12,107 nt of DNA. Source: Hyphomicrobiaceae bacterium UBA2767 (GTDB lineage: Bacteria > Pseudomonadota > Alphaproteobacteria > Rhizobiales > Methyloligellaceae). The notes under the pieces are model-generated. The model ran no database searches, was not told the DNA's origin, and saw only the letters and a program-made list of their open reading frames with translations. The first letter of the stretch is position 1, and each line of letters starts with the position of its first letter. The stretch covers positions 1,864 to 13,970 of the forward strand of contig DEIT01000150.1 in the NCBI GenBank assembly GCA_002352635.1, given 5' to 3'. Both the position numbers and the translations under genes were made by a program. This document shows, piece after piece, positions 5,948 to 12,107 of this stretch.

Positions 5948-6973
5948 TCAGCGGCATGATTGCTTCCCGATCGCTTCAAATGCGGCCACCGCAGCGGCCA
6001 CGTCCTGCAAACCGCTGCCGGTTGAATCGAAGATCACGATTTCATCGTCACGGGCGCGGCCTGGCTTCGCGCCGCCCGCAAGATCGGCCAGCGTTGCGGC
6101 TACGTCTGCTGCAGTGACAATGCCGGCGCGGATTGCATGTGCCAGATCACCGTCTGAGGCACACTGATCGACGTCGTCGACGAGGATCCGCGCATTTGCA
6201 AACAGTTCCGGATCAAGCTCCTGCTTGTCCGGATTATCGGCGCCGATGGCGGCGATGAAGCTGCCGGCGGTTACCATATCCGGCATGATGATTGGCGCGG
6301 TCGCGGGCGTGCAACTGACAACGACGTCTCTGGCGGCAACAGCATTGGCGATCGTAGCTGCGATCTCAACTTCGAGGCCCAACGTCTCCCTGGTCCAAAG
6401 GGCCAGAGCCTCCGCATTGGCGGGTTCGCGGTCAAACAGCGTGATATGCGTGATTGGCAGAACGCCCAGTACCGCTTCGACCTGATAGCGGGACTGCGCA
6501 CCACATCCAATCAGGGCGAGCGACCGGGCGTCGGGTCGCGCACCGTGTTTGGCTGCCAGCACGGTCGCAGCTGCTGTGCGCCGGCCGGTGAGTTCTGCTG
6601 ATTGCAGGATGGCCAGCGGGCGGCCGTTGTTTCCATCGCAAAGAACGATGAGACCCTGGATTGTCGGCAGCCCGAAGGCCCCCGGATTGTCCGGAAAATT
6701 GGCGTTCACCTTGGCGGCGAAATAGTCGTGTGTGCCTGGATATAAGCCGGCTTTTACGTGAAACTTTCCCTGCCCCGCCTCGAATGCAACCGAGCGACCC
6801 TTGTCGGTGGGAGCAGCGTGGAGGCGTCGATAAGCATCTTCCAGAGCCTTGAGACAAACCTCGGGCGTCAGGACAGCGCGTAGTTCTGCCGTGTCGAGTA
6901 GGAGGAGGCTGTCCAATCTTCCATCGTAAGAATGGGCGGAGTCTGGGGAATTGGAATTTTCGCGCGTGTCCAT
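5948..6973 (-). CDS. Ornithine cyclodeaminase/mu-crystallin family protein, 341 aa
   Basis: An NAD(P)-dependent cytoplasmic enzyme. The family includes ornithine cyclodeaminase, alanine dehydrogenase, and ketimine or pyrroline-2-carboxylate reductases, and sequence alone does not choose among them. Family features are Lys74 in FHVKAG (substrate carboxylate site), ELTGRRTAA (127-135), the Rossmann dinucleotide loop GCGAQSRYQ (156-164), Asp246 in IGADNPDK (the position of the catalytic Asp), and the C-terminal FDSTGSGLQD (315-324). All expected parts are present. The open frame reaches a TTG at 6985, but its GGAG overlaps that TTG and stands six bases before ATG 6973, so 6973 is the start. A TauE/SafE permease gene lies 138 bases upstream on the same strand, which may be an export partner. 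Confidence 0.88.
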   Translation of the reverse strand: MDTRENSNSPDSAHSYDGRLDSLLLLDTAELRAVLTPEVCLKALEDAYRRLHAAPTDKGRSVAFEAGQGKFHVKAGLYPGTHDYFAAKVNANFPDNPGAFGLPTIQGLIVLCDGNNGRPLAILQSAELTGRRTAAATVLAAKHGARPDARSLALIGCGAQSRYQVEAVLGVLPITHITLFDREPANAEALALWTRETLGLEVEIAATIANAVAARDVVVSCTPATAPIIMPDMVTAGSFIAAIGADNPDKQELDPELFANARILVDDVDQCASDGDLAHAIRAGIVTAADVAATLADLAGGAKPGRARDDEIVIFDSTGSGLQDVAAAVAAFEAIGKQSCR

Positions 6974-7051
6974 GTTCGTCTCCAATAGAGAGTGGAGCAG
7001 AACTTGGGCGAACTCGCCTGCGCGGGCGCCTGCGAAGGCCCGCCGGTCGAA

Positions 7052-7081
7052 AAGTTAGGTGGAGTGCGATCACGCTGTCAA
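7052..7081 (-). promoter_or_regulatory. Candidate promoter for the cyclodeaminase-family gene
   Basis: On the minus strand a perfect TTGACA occupies 7076-7081. After an 18-base spacer, TAACTT at 7052-7057 is a poor -10 match. It lies in the 138-base gap after the permease gene, so the enzyme gene could be transcribed on its own. The -35 box is clear and the rest is uncertain. Confidence 0.35.
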
Positions 7082-7111
7082 GCAACGGTCATCTTCAGCA
7101 GTGCAGCTCTT

Positions 7112-7831
7112 TCAGCGGATCATTCCGTAGAGGCCGGCGAGGAAAAGGATGCCAAGTGCGACACGGCGATACATCTGTTCACTCGACTGGCGAAACAGCT
7201 TGCTGCCAATCCAGGTCGTCATCAGAAACACGGGGATCATCATGCCGGCCAGGCGGGCAGCCTCCCATGTGAGCAGGCCCTTGAAGCTCATCAGGAGAAT
7301 GAGCGTGGCCAGGGTAATGGCAAAATAACCGGTGAAGTTCGCGCGGTTCGTTGCTGCAGAGTCCCGGCTTGAAAGCAGATACAACATCACCGGCGGGTTC
7401 CCGAGGCTGGTCAGGGCCATCAGAAGTCCCGAAACCGCGCCGACACCGAAGGTTGCCAGAGGCCGCTTGGCTCCTTCATACCGCCATCCGGTCATCAGCA
7501 GCAGTGCGGATGCGGCAACGAGCAATGAAACGCCAAACTGGAGGCTCGGCGTTTCCAGCGTGACCAAAAGCCAGCTGCCCACGGGCATTGCCGCAGCTGC
7601 CGCGAGACCCATCAGGCCGATGGTGCGCCACTGGATTTCCTTATGCACCGAGGGAAGCAACAGTGCAGTGGCGACAATCTCGATGAGGATGATCATTCCG
7701 ATCGTCTGCACCGGCCCGAAGGTGTGAACGAAGAACGGCGCCATGAGCATGCCCGACCCGACGCCGGCGAACCCGCGCATCAGCCCGGCACTGGCTGCAA
7801 CGACAAAGGCGAATATGATTTCGGGGGTCAT
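7112..7831 (-). CDS. TauE/SafE-family sulfite exporter-like permease, 239 aa
   Basis: A polytopic inner-membrane protein of the TauE/SafE family, whose characterised members export sulfite, sulfoacetate or related organosulfonates; many others have unknown substrates. The two family repeats are seen: first-half GFAGVGSGMLMAP (about 20-32) and second-half TSLGNPPVMLYL (141-152), each followed by more helices. Hydrophobic segments cover nearly the whole length, about seven to eight helices, and 239 residues is normal for the family. The only ATG that fits is at 7831, with no good ribosome-binding site before it. It is followed at 138 bases by the cyclodeaminase-family gene. The export substrate cannot be read from the sequence. 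Confidence 0.85.
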   Translation of the reverse strand: MTPEIIFAFVVAASAGLMRGFAGVGSGMLMAPFFVHTFGPVQTIGMIILIEIVATALLLPSVHKEIQWRTIGLMGLAAAAAMPVGSWLLVTLETPSLQFGVSLLVAASALLLMTGWRYEGAKRPLATFGVGAVSGLLMALTSLGNPPVMLYLLSSRDSAATNRANFTGYFAITLATLILLMSFKGLLTWEAARLAGMMIPVFLMTTWIGSKLFRQSSEQMYRRVALGILFLAGLYGMIR

Positions 7832-7946
7832 CTGAGCATGTATTCGCAGGCTGTATCGTTTGAGGAAACCACTGAAGACAATGCACGCAGGGCTTGAACA
7901 ATCCTAGGTCCACTTGCGTCACAACCGTCATGCCAGCCTGAGAGCC

Positions 7947-8138
7947 TTATTGGTCGCGGCTTTTGGTTCTTGCTCGATTGAGTGACCCGACAATCATTCC
8001 GACAACCACACCGGAAGTGAGGCCGAGTGCCATGCCTATGACGAGATTGCCATATACGATACCCAACGAAGCCCCGAACGCTGCGCCCAATCCGGCACCC
8101 AGTGCGAACCCGGTAGCCGTTGTATTTGTTGCATTCAT
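7947..8138 (-). CDS. Glycine-zipper mini membrane protein, 63 aa
   Basis: A tiny protein with two Gly/Ala-rich helices: residues 10-26 (FALGAGLGAAFGASLG region, with Gly every three to four residues) and about 33-53 (VIGMALGLTSGVVVGMIVG). It ends in a basic tail, RARTKSRDQ. Such glycine-zipper mini proteins occur widely next to envelope genes and are thought to oligomerise in the membrane; no function is established here. The start is supported by AAGGA eight bases before ATG 8138. It lies between the permease gene (115 bases downstream) and the divergent VOC gene, apparently as a single-gene unit. Confidence 0.75.
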   Translation of the reverse strand: MNATNTTATGFALGAGLGAAFGASLGIVYGNLVIGMALGLTSGVVVGMIVGSLNRARTKSRDQ

Positions 8139-8305
8139 GGCGGGTTTCCTTTGTTTTTGTAACTAATCACCATTACTCATCCGCTGATCATATGGACAAA
8201 TTGTGTGGGTGCTAGGGAGCGCCACTATTGGCATCCGCTCATTGGATGGCGGTGGCTAACGGAACGCTACCCAAAAAGGATCGGCGCACACGAATAGGAG
8301 AGCGA

Positions 8306-8695
8306 ATGATTGGATATGTGACTGTTGGAACGAATGATTTTGAGCGCGCGCTTGAGTTTTACGACAAGCTGCTCGCGACAATCGGGATCAAATGTCTCTG
8401 GAAATCTGACTCCATGGCGGCATGGGGCCCTTCGCGGCAGGAAGCGGCACTGTGCCTGACAAAGCCTGAGGATGGAAACGCTGCGACGGTCGGCAACGGC
8501 GTTATGATCGCCCTGAAGGTCGGCAACCGGGAACAGGTCAATGCCCTCCACGCGAAAGCCGTTGAGTTGGGCGGGCGCGACGAGGGAAAACCGGGACCGC
8601 GTGGCGACAGCGGTTTCTACGGAGGGTATTTCCGAGACCTGGATGGCAACAAACTGAACGCCTACATTCCGGGCCCGGACAATGGTGGCGACTAG
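8306..8695 (+). CDS. VOC-fold (glyoxalase/bleomycin-resistance superfamily) protein, 129 aa
   Basis: A small cytoplasmic protein with the two beta-alpha-beta-beta-beta modules of the vicinal oxygen chelate fold. Module one starts GYVTVGTNDFERALEFYD (3-20); module two carries VMIALKVGNREQVNALHAKA (66-85) and FYGGYFRDLDGNKLNAY (104-120). Two positions that often bind metal in this superfamily are changed: Tyr4 where His is common and Asn118 where Glu is common, so the classical metal site may be missing. The activity is unknown, and a resistance or glyoxalase role should not be assumed. The open frame begins at a TTG at 8228, but ATG 8306 has GGAG five bases upstream and starts the fold exactly. 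It converges on dctM, 57 bases away. Confidence 0.87.
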   Translation: MIGYVTVGTNDFERALEFYDKLLATIGIKCLWKSDSMAAWGPSRQEAALCLTKPEDGNAATVGNGVMIALKVGNREQVNALHAKAVELGGRDEGKPGPRGDSGFYGGYFRDLDGNKLNAYIPGPDNGGD

Positions 8696-8752
8696 GCTGC
8701 ACGCTGGGATTGAGATCCGTTCTTGGCGTTTCCGCCGATGTCGTGGGATCCG

Positions 8753-10123
8753 CTAATTCAGCAACTGCCTTGGCAACCACATGGCGATCTCCGGAAAGGT
8801 CATGACAAGCGCAAGCCCAATCAGCTGCAGCAGCACAAAAGGAATGATGCCGATGTAAATCTGCTGGATTTTCACTTCAGGCGGAGCAACGCCCTTCATG
8901 TAGAACAGCGCGAAGCCGAAGGGTGGAGTCAGAAACGACGTTTGAAGGTTCACCGCCAGCAGAATGGCAAACCAGTAAACGAGGTCGATCTTCGCCACGT
9001 GACCGCCAAAGTCCAGCAATTCGATAATCGGTGCGAAGACTGGAATGACGATGAGTGTGATTTCAATCCAGTCGAAGAAAAATCCGAGGAAGAAGACGAT
9101 CACCATGAGGACGAACAAGATGCCCCATGATCCGAGCCCGGCGCTGTCCACCAGGCCGATCACGATATCGTCGCCACCGAGCGAACGAAACGTGTAGGAG
9201 AATGCAGTTGCGCCGATGAATATGAAGAACAGCATGGCATTGGTGAGCATGGAGTGTTCAACGACTTTGCTCAAAACACTGAAGGTAAGGCGGCGGTTGA
9301 CCACTGCGAGAATGATTGCGCCGGCGGCGCCCACCCCGGCGGCTTCTGTCGGCGTAGCCCATCCGAAGATAATCGACCCGAGCACCATGAAAATAAGAAA
9401 GGTCGCAGGAACGAAGCCCTTCAAAAGCAGAACCACCAGCTCGGTTTTATTGGTGGGTCCCAATTCATCGGGCAAGGGCGGCGCCAGGCCGGGACGGAAA
9501 CTGCACAATGTGACGATGTAGAGGAGGTAGAGTCCCGCCAGCATGAGGCCTGGAAAAAATGCCGCCACGAACAGATTGCCAACCGAACGTCCAAGCAGCT
9601 CGGCCATGATAACCAGCATGATGCTGGGCGGGATGAGAACGCCGAGTGTTCCCGAGGCGGCAATGGTGCCGGTCGCCAGCGGCATGTTGTATTGCCGCTG
9701 CACCATGACGGGAAGCGCCATGATTGTCATCATGACGACAGAGGCACCGATGATGCCGGTCATCGCCGCCATGATGACGCCCATGACCGTTACCGACAGG
9801 GCAAGGCCACCCGGGACACGGCGAAGAAGCACCTGCAGACAATAAAGCAGATCGTTGGCGACGCCGCTCTTTTCGAACATGGTCCCCATAAAAATAAACA
9901 TCGGTATCGCCACCAGCACCTGGTTGTCGGCGATGCCACCCCAGATACGGGAGACGATGTTGAAGAATTCTATTTCGGAGAAAACACCGAGCGCGATGCC
10001 GATAAACCCGAAACCGAGGCCGACGCCACCCAGAACCGCTGCCACCGGATATCCGGAGAACAGAAAAATTCCCAGCGCCGCAAACATGAACAGCGGCATA
10101 TAGTCGATGAACACATCGATCAT
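8753..10123 (-). CDS. dctM: TRAP transporter large permease (DctM-type), 456 aa
   Basis: The ion-coupled membrane channel subunit of a TRAP transporter, moving a carboxylate-type solute with sodium or proton. It is hydrophobic throughout, with about twelve to fourteen helices. Family landmarks are GIIGASVVMMTIMALPVM (about 119-136), SGTLGVLIPPSIMLV (152-166), GWATPTEAAGVGAAGA (in the middle) and NLQTSFLTPPFGFALFYMKG near the C terminus. The FDWIEITLIVIPVFAPI and PPFGFALFYMKG segments resemble the subgroup annotated for mannitol/chloroaromatic or lactate-like acids; the substrate is not proven. Its ATG overlaps the dctQ stop by four bases (ATGA), implying translational coupling. It is the last gene of the dctP-dctQ-dctM operon. 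Confidence 0.95.
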   Translation of the reverse strand: MIDVFIDYMPLFMFAALGIFLFSGYPVAAVLGGVGLGFGFIGIALGVFSEIEFFNIVSRIWGGIADNQVLVAIPMFIFMGTMFEKSGVANDLLYCLQVLLRRVPGGLALSVTVMGVIMAAMTGIIGASVVMMTIMALPVMVQRQYNMPLATGTIAASGTLGVLIPPSIMLVIMAELLGRSVGNLFVAAFFPGLMLAGLYLLYIVTLCSFRPGLAPPLPDELGPTNKTELVVLLLKGFVPATFLIFMVLGSIIFGWATPTEAAGVGAAGAIILAVVNRRLTFSVLSKVVEHSMLTNAMLFFIFIGATAFSYTFRSLGGDDIVIGLVDSAGLGSWGILFVLMVIVFFLGFFFDWIEITLIVIPVFAPIIELLDFGGHVAKIDLVYWFAILLAVNLQTSFLTPPFGFALFYMKGVAPPEVKIQQIYIGIIPFVLLQLIGLALVMTFPEIAMWLPRQLLN

Positions 10124-10731
10124 TGCCGCTCTCCTGTTTTCCGGCCACCATTCTCCGCGACAAATTCCGCCTCGGTCGGTTCGCGTTCTTTCTGCTCCAA
10201 TTGAAATGCCGCTTCCGCCAGATTGGGCGGGCCAAACAGCTGGATGACCTTGCGCAGCAGGACGGTGAGCGCACTGAGGAAAAGGAGCAAAAAACCGATC
10301 GGTAGTGCCGCCTTGATGACCCAGCGATAAGGAAGCCCCGTCGCGGAATCAGATACTTCTCCTATCGACCAGGAACGCTCCCACCAGTCCACACCGTGGT
10401 AAAAGACAATCACGCAATAGGGGATCAGGAAGAACAGGCATCCCAATACCTCGATCCACAATTGGGCTCGCCGGGGGAGACGCTCATGCACGAGCTCAAT
10501 GCGAACATGAGCGTTTTTTATGTAGGCCCATCCGATGCAGAGGAAAAACAGGAGGGCATGGAGATGCCACTCCATCTCCTGAAGTTTGGTGGACCCCAGC
10601 ACTAGAAAACGCCTGGTCACAACGTCGAAGACAATGATCAGGATCAGAGGAAGGGTAATCCAGGCGGCGGCCACACCTATCGTGCTGACGACTCGGTCGA
10701 AAAGATTGCTTAGCCGGAAAAGAAATTGCAT
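10120..10731 (-). CDS. dctQ: TRAP transporter small permease (DctQ-type), 203 aa
   Basis: The four-helix partner that joins the large permease in the membrane. Predicted helices are at about residues 15-37, 54-71, 92-112 and 135-158. Family features are FDVVTRRF (35-42), the EMEWHLHALLFFL segment (52-64) and NAHVRIELVHERL (73-85). A polar, Glu-rich tail of about 40 residues follows. The open frame begins at a TTG at 10749; ATG 10731 puts the first residues at MQFLFRLSNLFD and has AGGCGG four bases upstream, so it is preferred, though the site is not strong. The stop overlaps the dctM start. It lies 95 bases after dctP, with a long hairpin in between. Confidence 0.9.
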   Translation of the reverse strand: MQFLFRLSNLFDRVVSTIGVAAAWITLPLILIIVFDVVTRRFLVLGSTKLQEMEWHLHALLFFLCIGWAYIKNAHVRIELVHERLPRRAQLWIEVLGCLFFLIPYCVIVFYHGVDWWERSWSIGEVSDSATGLPYRWVIKAALPIGFLLLFLSALTVLLRKVIQLFGPPNLAEAAFQLEQKEREPTEAEFVAENGGRKTGERQ

Positions 10732-10762
10732 GCGACCGCCTACCCCCAAGCCGTTTCGCCAT

Positions 10763-10794
10763 CCGGCGGGACCCGCATAAGCGGCTCCCGCCGG
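10763..10794. repeat. Strong stem-loop between dctP and dctQ
   Basis: CCGGCGGGA (10763-10771) pairs with TCCCGCCGG (10786-10794), then, after one mismatch, CCGC (10773-10776) pairs with GCGG (10781-10784), with a four-base loop. That is 13 GC-rich pairs. On the transcribed minus strand no U-run follows. The likely effect is protection of the dctP message or partial termination, giving more binding protein than permease; this is inferred from how TRAP and ABC operons often behave. Confidence 0.65.
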
Positions 10795-10826
10795 GATTCA
10801 GGCTCTAACCAGTTCCGGCATTCAGC

Positions 10827-11885
10827 CTATCTCAGATAGCCGAGGTCAGCCCAGACCTTGTACTCGTCGCGGAAGTCCGAATAGGACTTCCAGACCTTTT
10901 TGAAATTGTCGCTTTTGGCCTTGTCTTCCTCCACGACCTCAAGCCATTTTTCATTCAGCGTTGCCAAAATTTCCGGTGACCATTTGTGGATCTGGACGCC
11001 TTTTTCCTTCAGTGTTTTGAGGGCTTTGCCCTGGATCGCTTCACCTTCGGCCAAACCTTCACGCATATTGTCGCCGCAGGCGGTCTCGATGATCGCCTTT
11101 TGCTGATCGCTCAAGGCGTCCCATTTCTTTTTGTTGATCATGACATCAAACATGGTTGCCTGTTGATGCCAGCCGGGGAAATAGGCGTGTTTCGCCACCT
11201 GATAGAATCCCCAGTCCAGATCAATGGCCGGCATGGAGAATTCGGTGGCATCGATGGTGCCGCGTTCCAGCGCCGGGTAAATATCAGGGCCGGCAATCAG
11301 CTGGGTCGACACGCCGATCTTTTCCATCACCTTTGCGCCGAGACCAAAGAAACGCATTTTGAGGCCTTTGAGATCATCAATGCTTTTTATCTCCTTGCGG
11401 AACCAGCCTGACCCTTCAGGCGCGATGATGCCGCACATGACCGTATGGATGCCGTGGGGCGCATAGAGATCCTCAAACATCTTTTTGCCGCCACCATAGT
11501 AATACCAGGCCATATATTCGCCGGCGCTCGGACCGAAGGGAACAGCGGCAAACAATGCGAAGGCCGGATCACGGCCATACCAGTAGCCGGGCGTGGACCA
11601 GCAGGCATCGACCGACCCGGCACTCACCGCATCGAAGCATTCCTTCGGCGGAATGAGCGCACCAGGTTCCGTAAACTGTATTTTGACGGTGCCACCGGAA
11701 ATGTTGTCGACCTTCTCAACGAAGGATTTTCCAAGCGATCCGAGCTGGATCAATTTGCTTGGGAAAAAGCTTCCCATTTTCCACCGCACCTTGTCCGCAG
11801 CGATCGCCGAGGTGACCGCAGCAAGGCCAAGGGCGCCTGCCAACGCCGAACCGAGGAGGGCTCGGGAAAATTTCCGCGATATCAT
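10827..11885 (-). CDS. dctP: TRAP transporter solute-binding protein (DctP-type), 352 aa
   Basis: The periplasmic receptor that delivers a small organic acid to DctQM. The preferred ATG 11885 has AGGAG before it and gives a Sec signal peptide (residues 1-29, ending TSAIA). The open frame continues to 12080, but that 65-residue extension is not signal-like and overlaps another coding frame. Features of the DctP fold include VRWKMGSFFPS (33-43), GYWYGRDPAFALF (100-112), the carboxylate-binding Arg178 in LKGLKMRFFG, GPDIYPALERGTIDATEF (199-216), and the YFPGWHQQ strand (235-242). The YWYGRDPAFALF and PALERGTIDATE wording matches the lactate/2-oxo-acid (TakP/LctP-like) branch, so a 2-oxo or hydroxy acid is the likeliest ligand, inferred. 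Confidence 0.94.
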   Translation of the reverse strand: MISRKFSRALLGSALAGALGLAAVTSAIAADKVRWKMGSFFPSKLIQLGSLGKSFVEKVDNISGGTVKIQFTEPGALIPPKECFDAVSAGSVDACWSTPGYWYGRDPAFALFAAVPFGPSAGEYMAWYYYGGGKKMFEDLYAPHGIHTVMCGIIAPEGSGWFRKEIKSIDDLKGLKMRFFGLGAKVMEKIGVSTQLIAGPDIYPALERGTIDATEFSMPAIDLDWGFYQVAKHAYFPGWHQQATMFDVMINKKKWDALSDQQKAIIETACGDNMREGLAEGEAIQGKALKTLKEKGVQIHKWSPEILATLNEKWLEVVEEDKAKSDNFKKVWKSYSDFRDEYKVWADLGYLR

Positions 11886-11959
11886 TATTCCTCTCCTTCT
11901 TCCTTCCTGATGGCTCCTAAGCCTGAAGCCGTGCTTTAAAAAACGTATGCTTGCCTTTG

Positions 11960-11975
11960 GCGACCTTGCGGTCGC
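11960..11975 (-). terminator. Small hairpin with GNRA-type loop after the right-edge gene
   Basis: On the minus strand GCGACC-GCAA-GGTCGC forms six perfect pairs closed by a GCAA tetraloop. It starts four bases after the stop at 11980 of the partial gene at the right edge. A run of six T lies 16 bases further on (11938-11943), too far for a standard intrinsic terminator, so it may only be a 3'-end stabiliser. Confidence 0.35.
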
Positions 11976-11979
11976 ACTG

Positions 11980-12105
11980 TCACAAAGCTGCTCCCATCCG
12001 TTCAGCCGTTGATGGTGAGGTCCAGCAGCATTGCCGAAATTCACGGACCGCAGCGGGAATATCGAGCCCGCGGGCGACAATGGAGATATCGGAGTCGGTG
12101 CGCGG
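11980..12105 (-). pseudogene. 3' end of a minus-strand gene with apparent terminal frameshift, cut by the right edge
   Basis: The frame entering from the right edge reads SDISIVARGLDIPAAVREF, which looks like real protein, and then degrades into QCCWTSPSTAERM before a stop at 11980. In the neighbouring frame, starting at 12031, the codons read MLLDLTING and stop at 12002, which continues the helix naturally: VREFRQ followed by MLLDLTING. One missing base near 12031-12034 would explain this, either a real frameshift or a sequence error. The VREFRQMLLDL-like end resembles the last helix of LysR-type regulators, which often sit beside TRAP operons, but so little is visible that the family is only a suggestion. 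The dctP start lies 94 bases downstream. Confidence 0.45.
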
Positions 12106-12107
12106 TT

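Noticed and set aside
5943..5955. GCCGCT-C-AGCGGC palindrome over the cyclodeaminase-family stop codon
   Set aside because: Only five usable pairs, partly coding and without a U-run; not enough to call a terminator.
7641..7931. 96-residue minus-strand frame overlapping the permease start
   Set aside because: Runs out of frame into the permease gene; Cys- and His-rich content comes from reading the wrong frame.
9254..10204. 316-residue plus-strand open frame
   Set aside because: Lies antisense to dctM and dctQ, with composition dominated by His, Asp, Arg and Gln as expected from the complement of hydrophobic codons; no motif or start site.
11886..12080. 65-residue N-terminal extension of DctP
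   Set aside because: The extension is not signal-like, and the internal ATG with a good ribosome-binding site starts a normal signal peptide.
1..12107. CRISPR array, insertion sequence, toxin-antitoxin or phage-defence genes
   Set aside because: I looked for regularly spaced repeats, transposase motifs and known defence domains on both strands and saw none.

Overview
The window looks like a chromosomal segment of an alphaproteobacterium, probably of the Rhizobiales/Hyphomicrobiales type. The grounds are the Slt-type lytic transglycosylase with alphaproteobacterial sequence features, a BON-repeat protein resembling the N-terminal half of rhizobial OmpA/BON proteins, OmpW with the Phe-Cys-Cys strand, a TRAP transporter of the lactate/2-oxo-acid class and moderately GC-rich coding sequence. 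This placement is an inference from protein resemblance. No phage, transposon, CRISPR array or plasmid function is visible.

Left part (1-3268): the 3' end of a soluble lytic transglycosylase gene runs off the left edge and is followed 11 bases later by an alpha/beta hydrolase gene, probably in one operon. Against them, on the minus strand, lies a three-gene envelope cluster: a membrane-anchored BON-repeat protein, a 28-residue single-helix protein too short for usual gene callers, and a 62-residue membrane protein with a basic tail. The hydrolase and the 62-residue gene end on the same CTAG, so their stop codons interlock.

Middle (3269-5871): tRNA-Ser(GCU) on minus and tRNA-Arg(UCG) on plus, both with encoded CCA; a secreted single-domain fasciclin protein on minus; a 368-base divergent intergenic region with two inverted repeats; an OmpW-family porin; and a 76-residue two-helix protein of unknown role.

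Right part (5872-12107): on minus, a TauE/SafE-type permease gene upstream of an ornithine cyclodeaminase/mu-crystallin family gene, possibly functionally linked, and an isolated glycine-zipper mini membrane protein. A plus-strand VOC-fold protein faces a complete TRAP operon, dctP-dctQ-dctM, on minus. The transporter has a strong hairpin between dctP and dctQ and a 4-base ATGA overlap between dctQ and dctM. At the right edge is the 3' end of another minus-strand gene whose terminal codons look frameshifted.

Most of the window is ordinary housekeeping, envelope and transport content. The least described parts are the BON/micro-membrane-protein cluster, the dctP-dctQ stem-loop, the palindrome upstream of the fasciclin gene and the apparent frameshift at the right edge. 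Several starts given here are shorter than the longest open frame because ribosome-binding sites and signal peptides favour internal starts.
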